From positions 1,163,185 through 1,227,184 of the forward strand of contig JXTC01000061.1 of the NCBI GenBank assembly GCA_002914845.1: a stretch of 64,000 nucleotides of DNA, written 5' to 3'. The first letter of the stretch is position 1, and each line of letters starts with the position of its first letter. A program made the position numbers and the translations under genes. Shown here in pieces: positions 35,930-48,406 of this stretch. A model generated the notes under the pieces. It did no database searches. It saw only the letters and a program-made list of their open reading frames with translations, and was not told where the DNA came from. The stretch is from Trema orientale (Eukaryota > Streptophyta > Magnoliopsida > Rosales > Cannabaceae).

Positions 35930-36234
35930 TGATGCAGCAAAATAGAAGGTGTTAAGCCAAATTTATGGCAAGGAGAGAAATGGGAATCTCAACTCCAAAT
36001 GTAATCACTAAAAACCAGAGGTCTGTAATATTATAATCTGAAAAAGCTGTACTTCTCTCTTCTTTCTTTCAATACATAAACAAAAGAACCTAGCTCAATA
36101 TTATCCCCCAAAATGCATCGTACATAGGCCTGTTGACCAAAGAAAATAAAAATCTTAAAATATAAACGATAAAATGAGAATAAAAATAAATGACAATAAC
36201 TAACAATAAACGACTCTAAAAAGCTCATGCGTTA

Positions 36235-37326
36235 GTAGCAAAATAACTAGTACATAAATATATATACTAAGTATAAAAGATAATGTACCTAATATAAAAG
36301 CTAATGTACCTAATATAAAAGCTAATATACTCAATAATAAACTAAGACTAGTATAAAAGTAAATATTCAAATTGTAAAAATACATATACTCAGCTATTAA
36401 GCAATAAAAAGAGAATGACGTGCATTCATTACAACAAAATTTTAGAAAAAAGATACAACCTAATTTCTTCCCAAAAAACAACATATTTTATTAACTCATA
36501 TAGTGGGTCATTTTGCTAAAATGACATAAGTGGACATTTATTTTAAGCACCGAAAGTCCAAATTTGGCTCTTTTGCTAAAAGGCATTCCTTATAAAATTT
36601 GAAAATGGAAGATGTAATTGGTAATTAATGGGGTTATTATTGGAAAAACCCTGAGTTTTTTAATTTTAGTAAAAAACTCGAGTTTTCAATTATATAAAAA
36701 AAAAACTTAGGTCTGTTTAATTCTAGCCCAAAAAAAAAAAAAATCATGAGTTTTTAGTTACATTAAATAAAAGCTTTAGATTATAAAATCGAATCAAGTT
36801 AGCTTGCGAAATAAGTCAAATGACCCATTTTCCTAAGTGTATATTGTTATGCGCAATTATACGAGGCTATTTATATATACAAACAAATCAATTGGACGAA
36901 AATTATTATTATATATTGAAAATGTTAACTTTTTTAGTTAAAATAAATTTAAAAAATTAATTCATAAGTATAAAACACTTAAAAAGTAAAGTCGTTTCTT
37001 AATCACGTTATATATTCCTTGATTAAATATATATTTTGAGTTCAATTTGATTAGATTTCAAAATTTCAAAATTTTATTTGATATAATTAGAAATTCAAAG
37101 TTTTTATTACTATATAATTAGAAAAAATTCAAGATTTTATTCGATGTAACGTACAAATTAAGGTTTTTTTTTTTTGCTAAAATAAAAAGACCCAATTTTT
37201 GTTTTTCTGTTTTTTGTTTTGGTTTTTTTTTTTTTTAATGATAAACCGTAATTATTGGTTGGGCTGGGCTAAGTTGTCAGGCATCTAGTGCAGCTGCTGC
37301 TTGAAGATTGAAGCGAGGAATTAAGG
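36235..37326. other. Upstream flank of the FAX4-like gene, with a 21-bp tandem repeat
   Basis: At about 36281-36335 a unit TAATGTACCTAATATAAAAGC is repeated about 2.5 times. The rest is AT-rich without coding potential. The stretch before 37327 should contain the promoter of the FAX4-like gene; no clear TATA box is seen. Confidence 0.5.
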
Positions 37327-39385
37327 ATGTATAGTTGGGTGTGTTCGAGTTCAACAGCGATAGCAGTGCTTGGAAGAAGCGGTAATTGGAAAAACCGGCG
37401 AATCAGATGGCGGCCACCGCCACCGCCACTACTAGTTTATCTTTCTTCGAATCCATTGCCATTCATCAATTTCAATTCCAATTCCAATTCCAAAAGTGGA
37501 AGAAGCCGCTCACGTAATGGTCATGGTAATGGTGGTAATGGTAATCGTGTTGTCTGCAATTATCAACAACTACTGGCTGACGTCGCTCCTACCACTTCCA
37601 CTCTCTACGGTCTATTGCTTCTCTCTGGTGGTCTCTATGCATGTAAGTGAGCACTTCCATTCCACAATTTTTTTTTATTTTTTATTTTTTAATTATAAAC
37701 CCCAAAAGAAAGAAAAGATTTAAAAAAAAAAAAAACCAACAATAATGCATCTAATTTCCTTTTGCCTTGCAGTTACCAAATCTGGAAGCAAAGGATCACT
37801 TTTCGGAGGGCTTACAGGTGCTGCTCTCATGGCATCTGTAAGTTTTGCCTCTCATTTTTTCTAGCTATTATTATATTTATATTATTACTGTTATTAGGGA
37901 GTTATTCTTTTGAGGGTTTAAGGTTAGATCTCCTTATTCTGAGTTCCTCACTTTCATTTGTGTCATTTTTTCCAACTGAATTTCTATTTTATCTTCTCTT
38001 CACAATGCTCTCAAAGCCATAGCTTGTTAAAGGTTCTATATTATTACATGTCATTGGCATTAAAGCGAAAACTTCAGGCATTGTTAATTTGACAAGCATT
38101 GTTATTCATGACATTCTGCTTCTGTTCTGTTGCTCTACTTATATTACAAGAAGACAAAGCACCACACTCTCCTTATTCCTTTACATTTTAGACGATAAGC
38201 AACAAAGGAAAAGCGTTTTGTCCTGGCGAGGTGTAAGCCGTAAGCCTTAGTGTTTCCATAAAAAACAAATTTTAAACATCTAAAGTACCAAGTATAGATA
38301 ATCATAATTCTACAGGGTCTAAAACAGATTGCAATTCCAAGTTCTAAAACAACCCAAAATGTCTCATAATCTGAAAAGCAAAAGCTTTATTCAAAATGGG
38401 TTTGGGGTATTTGTTTTTAGTCACCTCTTGGGCTTTAGGTGTGGTAGGTCTGCTCTTATAAGCTTAAAAGTACATTTTAATTGTTCTTATTTATTAAGAC
38501 CAAAACATAAAAACGGCCGAGATTTGGAGAGAGTTAGAATAATAATAATAATAAAAAAAAAAAGATAAGAAGAAAGAAGAGGCATTAGTACTGAGCAATG
38601 CCTACACCTCCCAACAAAACCTTAAGGCCTTTTTTGCCCACCTCCATTAAGGCTCACCTTAAGGATGCCTTTTGCAACACTGATCAGCTTGTTCAGTTTG
38701 TGATCGTTATCAGCATTGGCTGGCTTATCCTTTCCAACACTATGTAATAAATTAAAATACTGCTAGAGACCCTTCAGTTCTTCACTTGCCTATGTCACAT
38801 CAACTTAATTTTTATTAGCTTGTCTATGTCGGAATAAAATATAAATTTTGTTTTTGTTTTTGAAAGAGAAAACAAAAAAGCTGGATTTGCATTGGCCAAG
38901 TATTAGTTTTGTTGTTTTTCTTCACTTAAACGTGCATATCAAGTTTATTTCTTGTTTGTTTTAATGCATAAGCAGAAAATGCCTATCTCAGTCATCTAGA
39001 AGAGCCTGGCCAAATTAGTTGAACTAACTCACATTTATAAAAATTCCTTGTAGGTTTACTTTCTTATGCAAGCACCCGAGACTAGGCCAGTTGGCGATGC
39101 TTTGGGGTTTGGATCTTCATTCCTCTTCTCTTCTGTATTTGGTACGACTTCATTTAGATCAACTAAACAACTTTTCACCACTTTCATGCATTGAACCAAA
39201 ATCAGTGACAGATATTTATAGGATGCACAATGTATGAATCATGAGTATCCTTATCCCTTATCCTTACGATGGTTTCAGGTATACGATTGGTAGCTACTCG
39301 AAAATTTACTCCTGCAGGCCCTCTTTTAGGCGTTTCCGTCTGTGCACTGGTTGTGTTTATTGCAGCATATCTGCAAGATAGCTAG
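37327..39385 (+). CDS. FAX4: TMEM14 / FAX-family plastid fatty-acid exporter, FAX4-like
   Basis: Four exons (37327-37642, 37773-37837, 39054-39141, 39279-39385) with GT-AG borders give 191 aa. The first 70 or so residues are rich in Arg, Ser, Asn and Pro with few acidic residues, as in a chloroplast transit peptide. The TMEM14 domain follows from about residue 92 with four hydrophobic segments: STLYGLLLLSGGLYAF, the Gly-rich LFGGLTGAALMASVYFL, ALGFGSSFLFSSVFGIRLV and PLLGVSVCALVVFIAAYLQ. KSGSKGSLFGG and TRKFTPAGPL are family signatures. FAX1 exports free fatty acids across the plastid inner envelope; the same role is inferred here, not shown. The symbol rests on overall resemblance and on position next to an At1g33260-like kinase, as for FAX4 (At1g33265) in Arabidopsis. 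Other FAX members cannot be fully excluded. Confidence 0.82.
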
Positions 39386-39857
39386 TCTTTGACTCTTGGG
39401 CTTAATTTCTCTAAAGATGGTAAAGCAGGGATCAGCAATCAGCTATCTGGTTTTCCCATTAATAAATTGTAAGCAAAATTGCATACTTTCTCCTTTATAT
39501 TTCCTTTGCATTTTAATGTTCCAACTTTAGTACGAATATTTAAGAAACAATTTATTCATTATATGGTTCTTTGCTTGATATTTTGTTTCTGTTTCTTGGT
39601 GTGGGAGACTGGTACTTGGGTTCATTACTTTTCACCTCTCTTTGGGGAATGCATGATATATGTTATATCTTTGACACTTTTAGAAACCCAGAACTTATCC
39701 ACATGGAAGAACTCTTGTTTTGGTTATAGTTGGCTAGTCATTGCTGGCAATATGTATTTAAATGATTGAAATAAAAGCATCTTTTGAGGGAAAATAGAAA
39801 AGAAGAACAGAATTATGCTACATGTACTAGTTCTGTAACTAACATCCCAATTCCCAT

Positions 39858-40899
39858 AGTGTTATAATACAGTATTGTTGAAAAAATTAGCTTAGTCTAT
39901 CTCTAATGGCTCGTTTCCTTTCTCTAGTTTTTCTCAGAGGAAAATATTTCAAAGATAATTACTATATTAGAAGGCAGGGTGTGGCTTCTTCTATTTGGGT
40001 GGGAAGTAGGAAACAAATGTCTTCTATTTTTTCAGAAGCTCGATAGATAATTGGGAGAAATTCGAAATTACTTTTTGGAAGGATAATTGGTTAGGTTCTC
40101 CTTTGGTGGATAGAATTGGAGTGCTTCGAAATTCTCTTAATTCTAAAGTCACTGATTATCTTTCAGAGGGTTCTTGGAGAATTCCTAGAGCTTTCATGGG
40201 GGCTTTTCCTCAATGCTGGGAGCATATCAACAAAGCAGTTATGGTTATTGCATATGTAGAAAGGGATGAGCTTGTCTGAAAATTATCTAATTCTAGAGTG
40301 AAGTTGGTCTATGAAAACTTGAGACCTTGGCTACCTAAAGTTATGTCGGGATCTCAAATATGGAAGCCTTATATTCCTCCTAGTTGTTCTTCTTTTATAT
40401 GGAAGCTTATGCATGGGAAAATTCTTATTGAAGGTTCTTTACAAACTAGATGTTATCATTGATATTCATCTTGCTTGGACACTTTTGTGGCATTCCATTT
40501 GTCTTGAGAGTGATTATACTCTTGTTATTGATATGCTTTCCAGTAACTCTTGTAAAGTTCCTCGGCGGGTTAGGGCTTCCTGGATGAAATCTTTAAGATT
40601 GAATTATGGGTATGAATTTTCCCTTTTTTTTTTTTTCTTCTTCTTCTTCTTCTTCTTCTTCTTCTTCTTCATGTATACTGATAAGCTAATATTTGCGCCA
40701 ATAAGTTAGCTAATTATGGGTTTATGTACAGATATAGGAGGTGGTGGTATTCTTCTTCTAAATTTATTTTTCCTTTTGTTAATAGGGATGGGTTGGGTCT
40801 TCCCTACTATTATTTTTGATGATAGTTTTGACTGCTGTTGGTTTTTTGTTCTTTCTGTCTTAATAATANAGGAGCATTTAGTCAAAAGAAAAAAAAAAT
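39858..40899 (+). mobile_element. 5'-truncated L1-type LINE with intact 15-bp target duplications
   Basis: The element is bounded by identical CATCCCAATTCCCAT copies at 39843-39857 and 40900-40914 and ends in an A-rich tail. Inside are remnants of the C-terminal part of a plant LINE ORF2: a zf-RVT-like stretch (FIWKLMHGKI region, about 40390-40420) and an RNase H-like piece (LWHSICLESDYTLVIDML, about 40485-40545). A CTT/poly-T microsatellite at 40624-40669 follows. Stops and frame changes show that it is dead. It lies 0.5 kb downstream of the FAX4-like gene. The N base at 40869 falls near its 3' end. Confidence 0.8.
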
Positions 40900-40914
40900 C
40901 ATCCCAATTCCCAT

Positions 40915-41845
40915 GCACAAGTTTTGCAGTTGTCAAATGAGTTGGTAATAGGTTGTGTTGATGTCTTAGCAAAAGTGGTTCAAGAGGAAAATTGTAATAA
41001 ATTATTAGTATTATGCGGGGTTCCAATTTGAATTCCAAAGTTTAACAATTACGTTGCGAATCTTTTGACCAAGTTCCATGCACAATGGAAATATTACTAT
41101 TTTTTTGGGTGATAATTAATAAAATCTTAATCGTGTTTCTCTAATAAAGTAACATAACAGACATCAAAAGTTCCTGTCATATCTACATAAACTGATCTGA
41201 TATTAATATGTTTTACCACAAAAATTATCTTTTTTTTTTTACTTCAAATAGAGTGGTCATAGTGATTTAATAAGGTTTTTAGCCACACACAAATTAGCTA
41301 TTGATGTTTCACTTTCTCTCTGGCTAGCTCTCTCTCTCTATTGCTCCTACATAACAGGTTTTTGCTTGAAAGCGATTCTAATGAGCTTTAAAGATCAACC
41401 TAAAAGTGGATCTACTATCTTTTTTTAGGACTTATAATAAGATATCAATAATGCAGGGACACAAGATTTATACTGAAAGTTACGCCTACTGATGAGACAT
41501 GCTTTTTAACTACTCATGCACATGTGTCGGGAAAAAAATGGTCAAAAAACATTCTTTATCATAACTCATTTTCTTCCTCATAATAACTTTTCTATCTTAA
41601 ATTCTATCTCATCAGGGAGAGATTCTCTTTGATCTCAGTAGAATATTTCTAGTTTTTTGTTTTTTTTTTCTTCAATAATCCTTCCATTTGTGTGAAGGTG
41701 TTGTTTCCATAAATTTCTTATGAGGATTTTGTCTTACTAGATTCAAAAATTGTGTAAGTTTAATTTTTTAGGGTTTAGGGTATAAATCTAGAAAAAATTC
41801 AATGCTGACACTGTAATGAAGATGGAGTCTATCGATATTGGTGTT
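40915..41845. other. Intergenic DNA
   Basis: No gene or clear repeat is recognised between the LINE target duplication and the left LTR of the gypsy element. Confidence 0.4.
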
Positions 41846-42692
41846 TGTTATGAAAAAGTCGCAAGTGCACGAAATCACAAAAACAAGTAATATAATGATA
41901 AATAAAAATATCGTTCCCACAGAGATTGATTAACCAAAACTTCATATTAAGTACTGAAATTGGATTAACTATAATTTTATCTAACCAACTAAAATTCAAA
42001 AATAAAGAAATTAAAATAAAAATACTAATAATAAAAATAAAAATAAAAGCAAAATATGTAAGTAAATAAATTACTGAAAAATAAATAGAGAAAAATATCA
42101 ATGCGAGACAACTTAGGATACCAATTTCACCTTCTCAATCCTCGTAATTTTCTATTGTTTCTTCTTAATCCAATTAATTTATCCAAGTGCTAATTACTAA
42201 TCTTAATGTGTATTACTAATCTTTTCCAAGACTTAGCAATAATATCTTCACTTAATAATTTACCATATTCCTATGCAAATTGGATTAAGTAAAAGATTCA
42301 TTAAGTTTTATGATTTCTTTTAAAATTATATAAACCTATGAGTATATTCTTATCCCACACAATTTATGTTATTTTATTCATGGATATATTCTAAACATCA
42401 TCTTTCAATTCAGTCTAGAAATTCCTAATTAATTAATTGAGTGACCAATTCAATCAAAAGCATTAAGCACAAATAGAACAAACACTTGGTAATGCAAAGT
42501 AACTGGAATTAAAAATCAACTAAGAAAAATTAAGAATTATGGTACAGATCTATTGACATCCTAAAAATAAAAATCTAGTTCATAACTAAATAAATAAAAA
42601 CCAAAATAATTAATTTAAACATCCTAAGAAAAATAAAATCTAGAACTGAAAAATAAAACAAAATCTGCGATTGAAACTTTACTCCATCAGTG

Positions 42693-42724
<32 letters not shown>

Positions 42725-45699
42725 AATGGTGTGTTTTTTACTCATCTGTCGTAGTACATTTATAGCTAAGGAGAAGATGTGTTGTGGTTATTGACGGATT
42801 CCTAGGCTGCATTCTGATCGGTGGAGTGATATGACACTTTCCCAATTTTTTCTATTTTCTTTTCTTTTTTTCTTTTTTTTTTCAAAAGTTTTTTGATACT
42901 TGCGCTCAGATCAAATGTGGCCGAATATTGTAAGCTCAGCACTTATCTGGCATTTAATTGGGCCGTTGAATAGGAGAGTCAAAGAGTCTGATGTGGCTCG
43001 CTTTCATTGGAGAAAAAAACTGGTTGCATGATACTAGTCCACACCTGATCAGACACGGCTGCTAGATTCCTGTGCTAGCTGACACATGCGGGCCCACATG
43101 CCTACTTCCAGCTGCTCTACTTGCTGCCTCCCACGCGTGCGCTACACGCGCCAATCAGGTGCATTTGTTAGCTTGATCCGACGGCCTGAAATCATTCGAG
43201 TTTTTTTTTTTTTTTTAATTTGAACAAAATTGGATTAATATTAAATCAAAACGTAAATAAAACAAATTCAAAATTAAATTAAGCCTAAATCAATTTAACT
43301 TATCCTAATTAAATTAAATACTTAAATAAAATAACTAAAACAAAGTAAAATTAAACTAAAACCAAATCTAAATAAAATAAAATAAAATAACTCAAATGAT
43401 TTAAAATCTAAACTATAATTACTAAAGGACACACATTTATATAAGTAAAATAGTACAATTGACTCTATTTTCTTAGAGTTATCACACCCCCAAACTTAAA
43501 TTTTTGCTAGTCCTCAAGTAAAATAAAGAAAGAAAAGCTTAAATAAAAATTCTAAACATCTAAATACGACCTAACCATTATCCAGTTCAACTATCAAAAC
43601 TTGCATCAAAGATTTCACATAGATTAAAGCTCAAGGAAAAACTCTGAACACTATAAAAGTCATAGAATTTTAATTCAAATGCCAACCTAATTCCACTATA
43701 GATTTCTTGAGTGTGTGTATATAAATAACTACATTTAATCATATGCAACCCGGATCAATTTATGCAAATAAATAAGTTATAATAAATCTATTAATAGAAA
43801 TATATAAACTCCATAGGCCTATTTTCTATATCACTCTCTACTAATATTGACTAACACTGCATCAAATATCATTAAAACTTCATTAAGTGTGTATCGTGTG
43901 GCTAAGGTAACAGGTAGGATAAAATTCACTTTTTTGTGGCTCAAATCACCCTAAGCATATAATCTTATTCTCAGATCTTTATACAACTTATCTCAACACT
44001 TGTTGATATAACAACCAAACTTTTTTTTCTACTTTCTTCTTTTCACTCCACATTTTTTTTCCTTTCATTGAAGTACTATACCTCAAAACTTATGATTTTT
44101 CAATCTCTTTTCTTTTCTTTTTCACTTCAAGTGATACTCAAACAGGTTCTAAAGTTCAATAATGAGATTTTAAAGATGTACTTAATTCACATAAACTTTC
44201 TCCAAGTAAGCAAAACAATCAAATGCAACTATTCATGTGCTCAAAATATTCAAAGAATCATAAGTAAAACCAAACTAACACAGAATCAAGCACACAGACA
44301 AAAACAACATTCATCATTTTTTCAAGAACTTTATTCAGTTAAATCAAGTTCTTATCATCGACATTCGATCATCAAACTAGGTCATAACTAAAAAGCCTAA
44401 AAAAACTAAACTAAATAAACTATATTTTCTTCCTTTTTTAATTTTTTTAATTTTTGTTTTTTTTTTCAAATTTTATACTCCCTATCCCTAAACTTAAAAC
44501 TAACTTTGTCCCTAATGTTAAAATAAAAGAGAAGGTAAAAAAAAAGCTCCCTAAGATTTTCACAAGCAGGTGGAGGCTTTTGTTGGGCAAAGATTTCAAA
44601 ACTTTTTCTATTGTAGCATTTTTCTGTTGTAGCATATTTCTGTTGGGCCTCTGTTAGATTTTCGCTTGCATAATAGATCATGGGAAAACTCCTTCTCCAG
44701 TAGGTTGCAAAGAGGCTTGGTAATCTTAGAGAAATCTTTGATAAATCGGCGATAGAATTTTGCATGCCCGAGAAAACTCCTTATGCTTTTGACTGTCATG
44801 GGTGGAGGTAGCTTCTCAATAGTATGGATTTTTTCTACTTCTATTCCTTTTATAACACTCTATGGCCAAGCATTATCCCTTTTTTCACCATAAAATGGCA
44901 TTTTTTCCAATTCAGGATCAGATTCGTCTTTTCACATCTACAAGAGTTATGTTATTCAAGCAATGATCAAATGGTGAGCCAAATACAGAGAAATCATCCA
45001 TGAAAACTTCAATAAACTTTTCAATCATATCGAAAAAGATTGCCATCATGTATCTTTGAAATGTGGCCGGCGCATTGCATAACCCAAAAAGTATTCTTCG
45101 GAAGGCAAAGGTACCATATGGGTATGTAAACGTAGTTTTTTCTTGATCTTCTAGAGCAATAGTAATCTGGTTATAACCAGAATATCTATCAAGAAAGCGG
45201 TAGTAGGATTACCCGGCTAGTTTGTCAATCATTTGGTCTATGAAAGGCAAAATGAAGTGATCTTTTCTGGTAGCTTGATTCAACTTCATGTAGTCTATGC
45301 ACACACGCCATCTAGTAACAGTCCTTATTGGGATAAGCTCGTTATTGTCATTCTTCAATACTGTCATCCCACCTTTCCTTGGAACAACTTGAACAGGACT
45401 CATCCATGAGCTATCTAATATGGGGTAAATAATTCTAGCATCCAACAATTTCACTACCTCAGCCTATACTACATTCGTCATGATTGGATTTAATCTTCTC
45501 TAGGCCTTAATGCTCGGCTTGTAATTATCCTACATTAGAATCCTATGATGCAAAGAGATGGGCTAATACATTTTACGTATGTAATTGTCCACCCAAGAGC
45601 TATTTTGTGCTCTTGAAGAATTCTCAATAGCTTCTCTTCTTAATCTTCTGTAAGTTCGGCGCAAGTGTCATAAATATCATAGAGAAGTTAATGCGAGAT

Positions 45700-46940
45700 T
45701 TTTTCTAGGAAGATAGTGACCATTTGGGTAGGGAACATCTGGTGGCTTGGGAAGCGGTTTGTCGACCTAAAGAGCAAGGAGGGCTAGGTATCTAGGAAAT
45801 TTCGATCAGAAACAAAACAGTCTTAATGAAGTGGCTGTAAAGGTTCCCGAAAGGATCAAACTCCTTATGGCATAAAGTCATCAAAAGTAAATACGGGCTT
45901 AATTCAAACCTCTGGGATATCACTTTGGTAGATAGGGCGACTCTCAGAAGCCCTTAGAAAGCTATCTCTGCTCTTTATGGTGAATTCTATCAGTTAGTGA
46001 TATTTAAAGTTGGAAACGGCTCTAGGATCAGGTTCCAGGAGGACAACTGGGTGGGGGATAATAATCTAGCGGCAACTTTTCTAAGTTTGTATAGACTTTC
46101 CTTTTGCAAAGACAGAGCAGTTTCGGAGTTTGTCAAGGACTCAGATCCAAACTCAATTCACTCTACTAGTTAGAATTTTCATATACTGAGAAGTTTGACA
46201 GATAGAGAAATCCCTCAGCTGTTGGATCTTCTTACCAGGTTGGACCAATTACAATCTGTTCAAAGACCGAGGATATGAGGATATGGCTTAACGATTCGTC
46301 AGGCTGTTTCTTATTCAAATCCGTGTTCTCTTGCTTATCTAAGTAGATCAATGCCGACTATGTTTTTTTTGGAAAGCCCCAGTACCCTCTAAACTTAAGG
46401 TGTTTGCTTGGTTATTTTCCCTAGAGAAGTTAAACACTCATGAAGTGTTACAAAAAAGAAGACCCTACCATTCTCTATCTCTGGGTTGGTGTGTTCTTTG
46501 CAAAAAAGATAGCGGATCCTATGATCATTATGAGTTCTCCATTGTACTATGGTATTATATCTTAAAAGAGCATAGAAGGAGATGGGTGATTCCTAGATTT
46601 AGTCAAGATTTGTTAGAGGTTGGGCAAGGTCTTTTTGGCAATCGAAGAGGAAGATTCTCATGGAAAGTAGTCGTGCTAGCTGGTCTTTGAAATGAATCGT
46701 AGGATTTTCAAAAGAGTAGAAGAAGAGACAGAGGTAGTATGGGGAAAGTGTCAAATTCTGGGTTGCTATTTGGCTACATAATATAAAGGAATTCAAGAGC
46801 TATACTTTTTCCGACTTAGTAAGGGAGTGGAATCCACTGTTGTAGTCTTTGTTTTTGCGTGTTTTCCAAATGGATTTCATATCCACTTCATTTGTATTAT
46901 ATATTCATTAATACAAGTTTTGTTTCTTATAAAAAAAAAA
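45700..46940 (+). mobile_element. L1-type LINE 3' fragment inserted in the gypsy element
   Basis: The plus strand encodes decayed parts of a plant LINE ORF2 C-terminal half: the post-reverse-transcriptase motif WEAVCRPKEQGGLGI (about 45755-45800), SLWHKVIKSKYG (about 45870-45900) and KVGNGSRIRFQEDNWVGDN (about 46008-46065). It ends with a short 3' UTR and an A tract at 46930-46940. Several stops and frame changes are present. The 5' limit is approximate and no sure target duplication was found; the phrase TCATAAATA on both sides is a weak candidate. Confidence 0.65.
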
Positions 46941-48175
46941 GTGGAATTGTTGCCTAAGAATGAATATCATAAATAAGAGGGTAATGGCTTCAATTCTAAC
47001 TTCAGTGGTTACTTAACAAAAGGTACTGGCCATGTAAAAGACAAATTTAAACTCTCAATAGTTGGTCTTGTGGACATTGAAATTGCAGCTTCCAAGAATT
47101 TTTCACATTCCTGTGTCTCAGCATTCTTTTGTGATGATGATTGAATAAGGCAAGCTTCTAAAGGGTCTGCTGGACAGCTCATGTCAAAGACTTCCTGTAC
47201 CGCATGATCTACTATATCAACCTGTATACAACTATCAGAATCTTGAGGGTGGTTCATTGCCTTGAAAACATTAAAAAGAACTTTATCATCTCGAAATCTC
47301 AAGATAAGTTCTCCTTTCTGCACATCGATCGATGTTCTCTAGTAGCAAGAAAAGATCTGCGAAGTATGATCAGAATTTCTTCATCTTCCTTCATGTCTAA
47401 AACTATGAAATCTATAGGGAAGATTAGCTTATCCACTTTTACTATGACATCTTTTATAATCCCCCGCGGGTATTTGATAGATCAATCGGCTAACTACAAT
47501 GACACTGTGGTTGGCTTAGCTTTTCCTACTACCAGTTTCTTATAGATGGAAAGTGACATAAGATTGACACTGGCTCTAAAATCACATAATGCTCTGTCGA
47601 AGTAGGCATTCCTAATAGAGCATGGTATAGTGAAGCTACTAGGATCCTTCAATTTCTGCAATAGCTTCTTTGGAAGAATTGCACTACATTCTTCTGTCAA
47701 TTTTATAGTCTCAAAATTTGCAAATTTCCTCTTCTTTGATAAAATCTCTTTCATGAATTTTGCATAACTGAAAATTTGTTCTAGCACATCGGCAAAAAGT
47801 ATGTTTATATGAAGGTTCTTAAAGACATCAAGGTATGTTTATATGAAGGTTCTTGAAGACATCAAGGAACACATGGAGGCGGATTGTCTAGAAAAAGCTT
47901 AGACTTGGGCTTTTCTGGTTCCTTAGAAATTATTTCAGGCTGGTGTTCTTCATGCTGAACCTCTACTTGCAGATCAAGATTGGGGTCAGGAATTGGGGAT
48001 GCCGTAGGGTATGGTTGAGTAGGTGATTCCACTTGTTTATCACTCCTCAATGTTATGGCTCTACACTACTCCTTAGGGTTTACTTCTATAGCACTAGGTA
48101 AACTCCCTTATGATCGAGAATTGATTACACTAGCTAATTGCCCCATTTGTATCTCTAAATTTCTTTGTGAAAAAA

Positions 48176-48330
48176 TCCTAATATATATTACTAATCTCTT
48201 CAAAGACTTAGCAATAATATCATCACTTAATAATTCACTATATTCCTATGCAAATTGAATTAAGTAAAAGATTTATTAAGTTTTATGATTCCCCGACAAT
48301 GGTGCTAAAAACTTGTTGTGAACTAGCTAG
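48176..48330. repeat. Displaced LTR and primer-site fragment
   Basis: 48176-48287 repeats part of the gypsy LTR (compare 51535-51650, same orientation). It is followed directly by CCCCGACAATGGTGCTAAAA, resembling the reverse complement of a TGGCGCC-type primer site, and by TTGTTGTG, the LTR edge. This order differs from an intact element, so it records a rearrangement or a second related element. Confidence 0.5.
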
Positions 48331-48406
48331 GTTACAGTTCGAGTTCTCCAATTCTTGTATTGAGCAAAAGCCTCTTCAGATACTGGTTTGCTTTCTACTT
48401 GGTGGC

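Larger units (their letters stand above)
28690..36234 (-). mobile_element. Outer LTR retrotransposon, about 305-bp LTRs, host of a copia insertion (fossil)
   Basis: Direct repeats of about 305 bp lie at 28690-28994 and 35930-36234. The left one has the terminal inverted pair TGATGCA...TGCATCA. Read on the minus strand, the sequence just inside the right copy has TGGTATCAGTAGCC, a Met-tRNA-type primer site, so the element points left. Its own internal DNA is what remains at 28995-29082 and 34145-35929; the rest of the space is the nested copia element. No standard polymerase domain is recognised in its own part, so the superfamily is open. Broken; the LTRs differ by well over ten percent by eye, suggesting an old insertion. 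No clear target duplication is seen. Confidence 0.65.
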
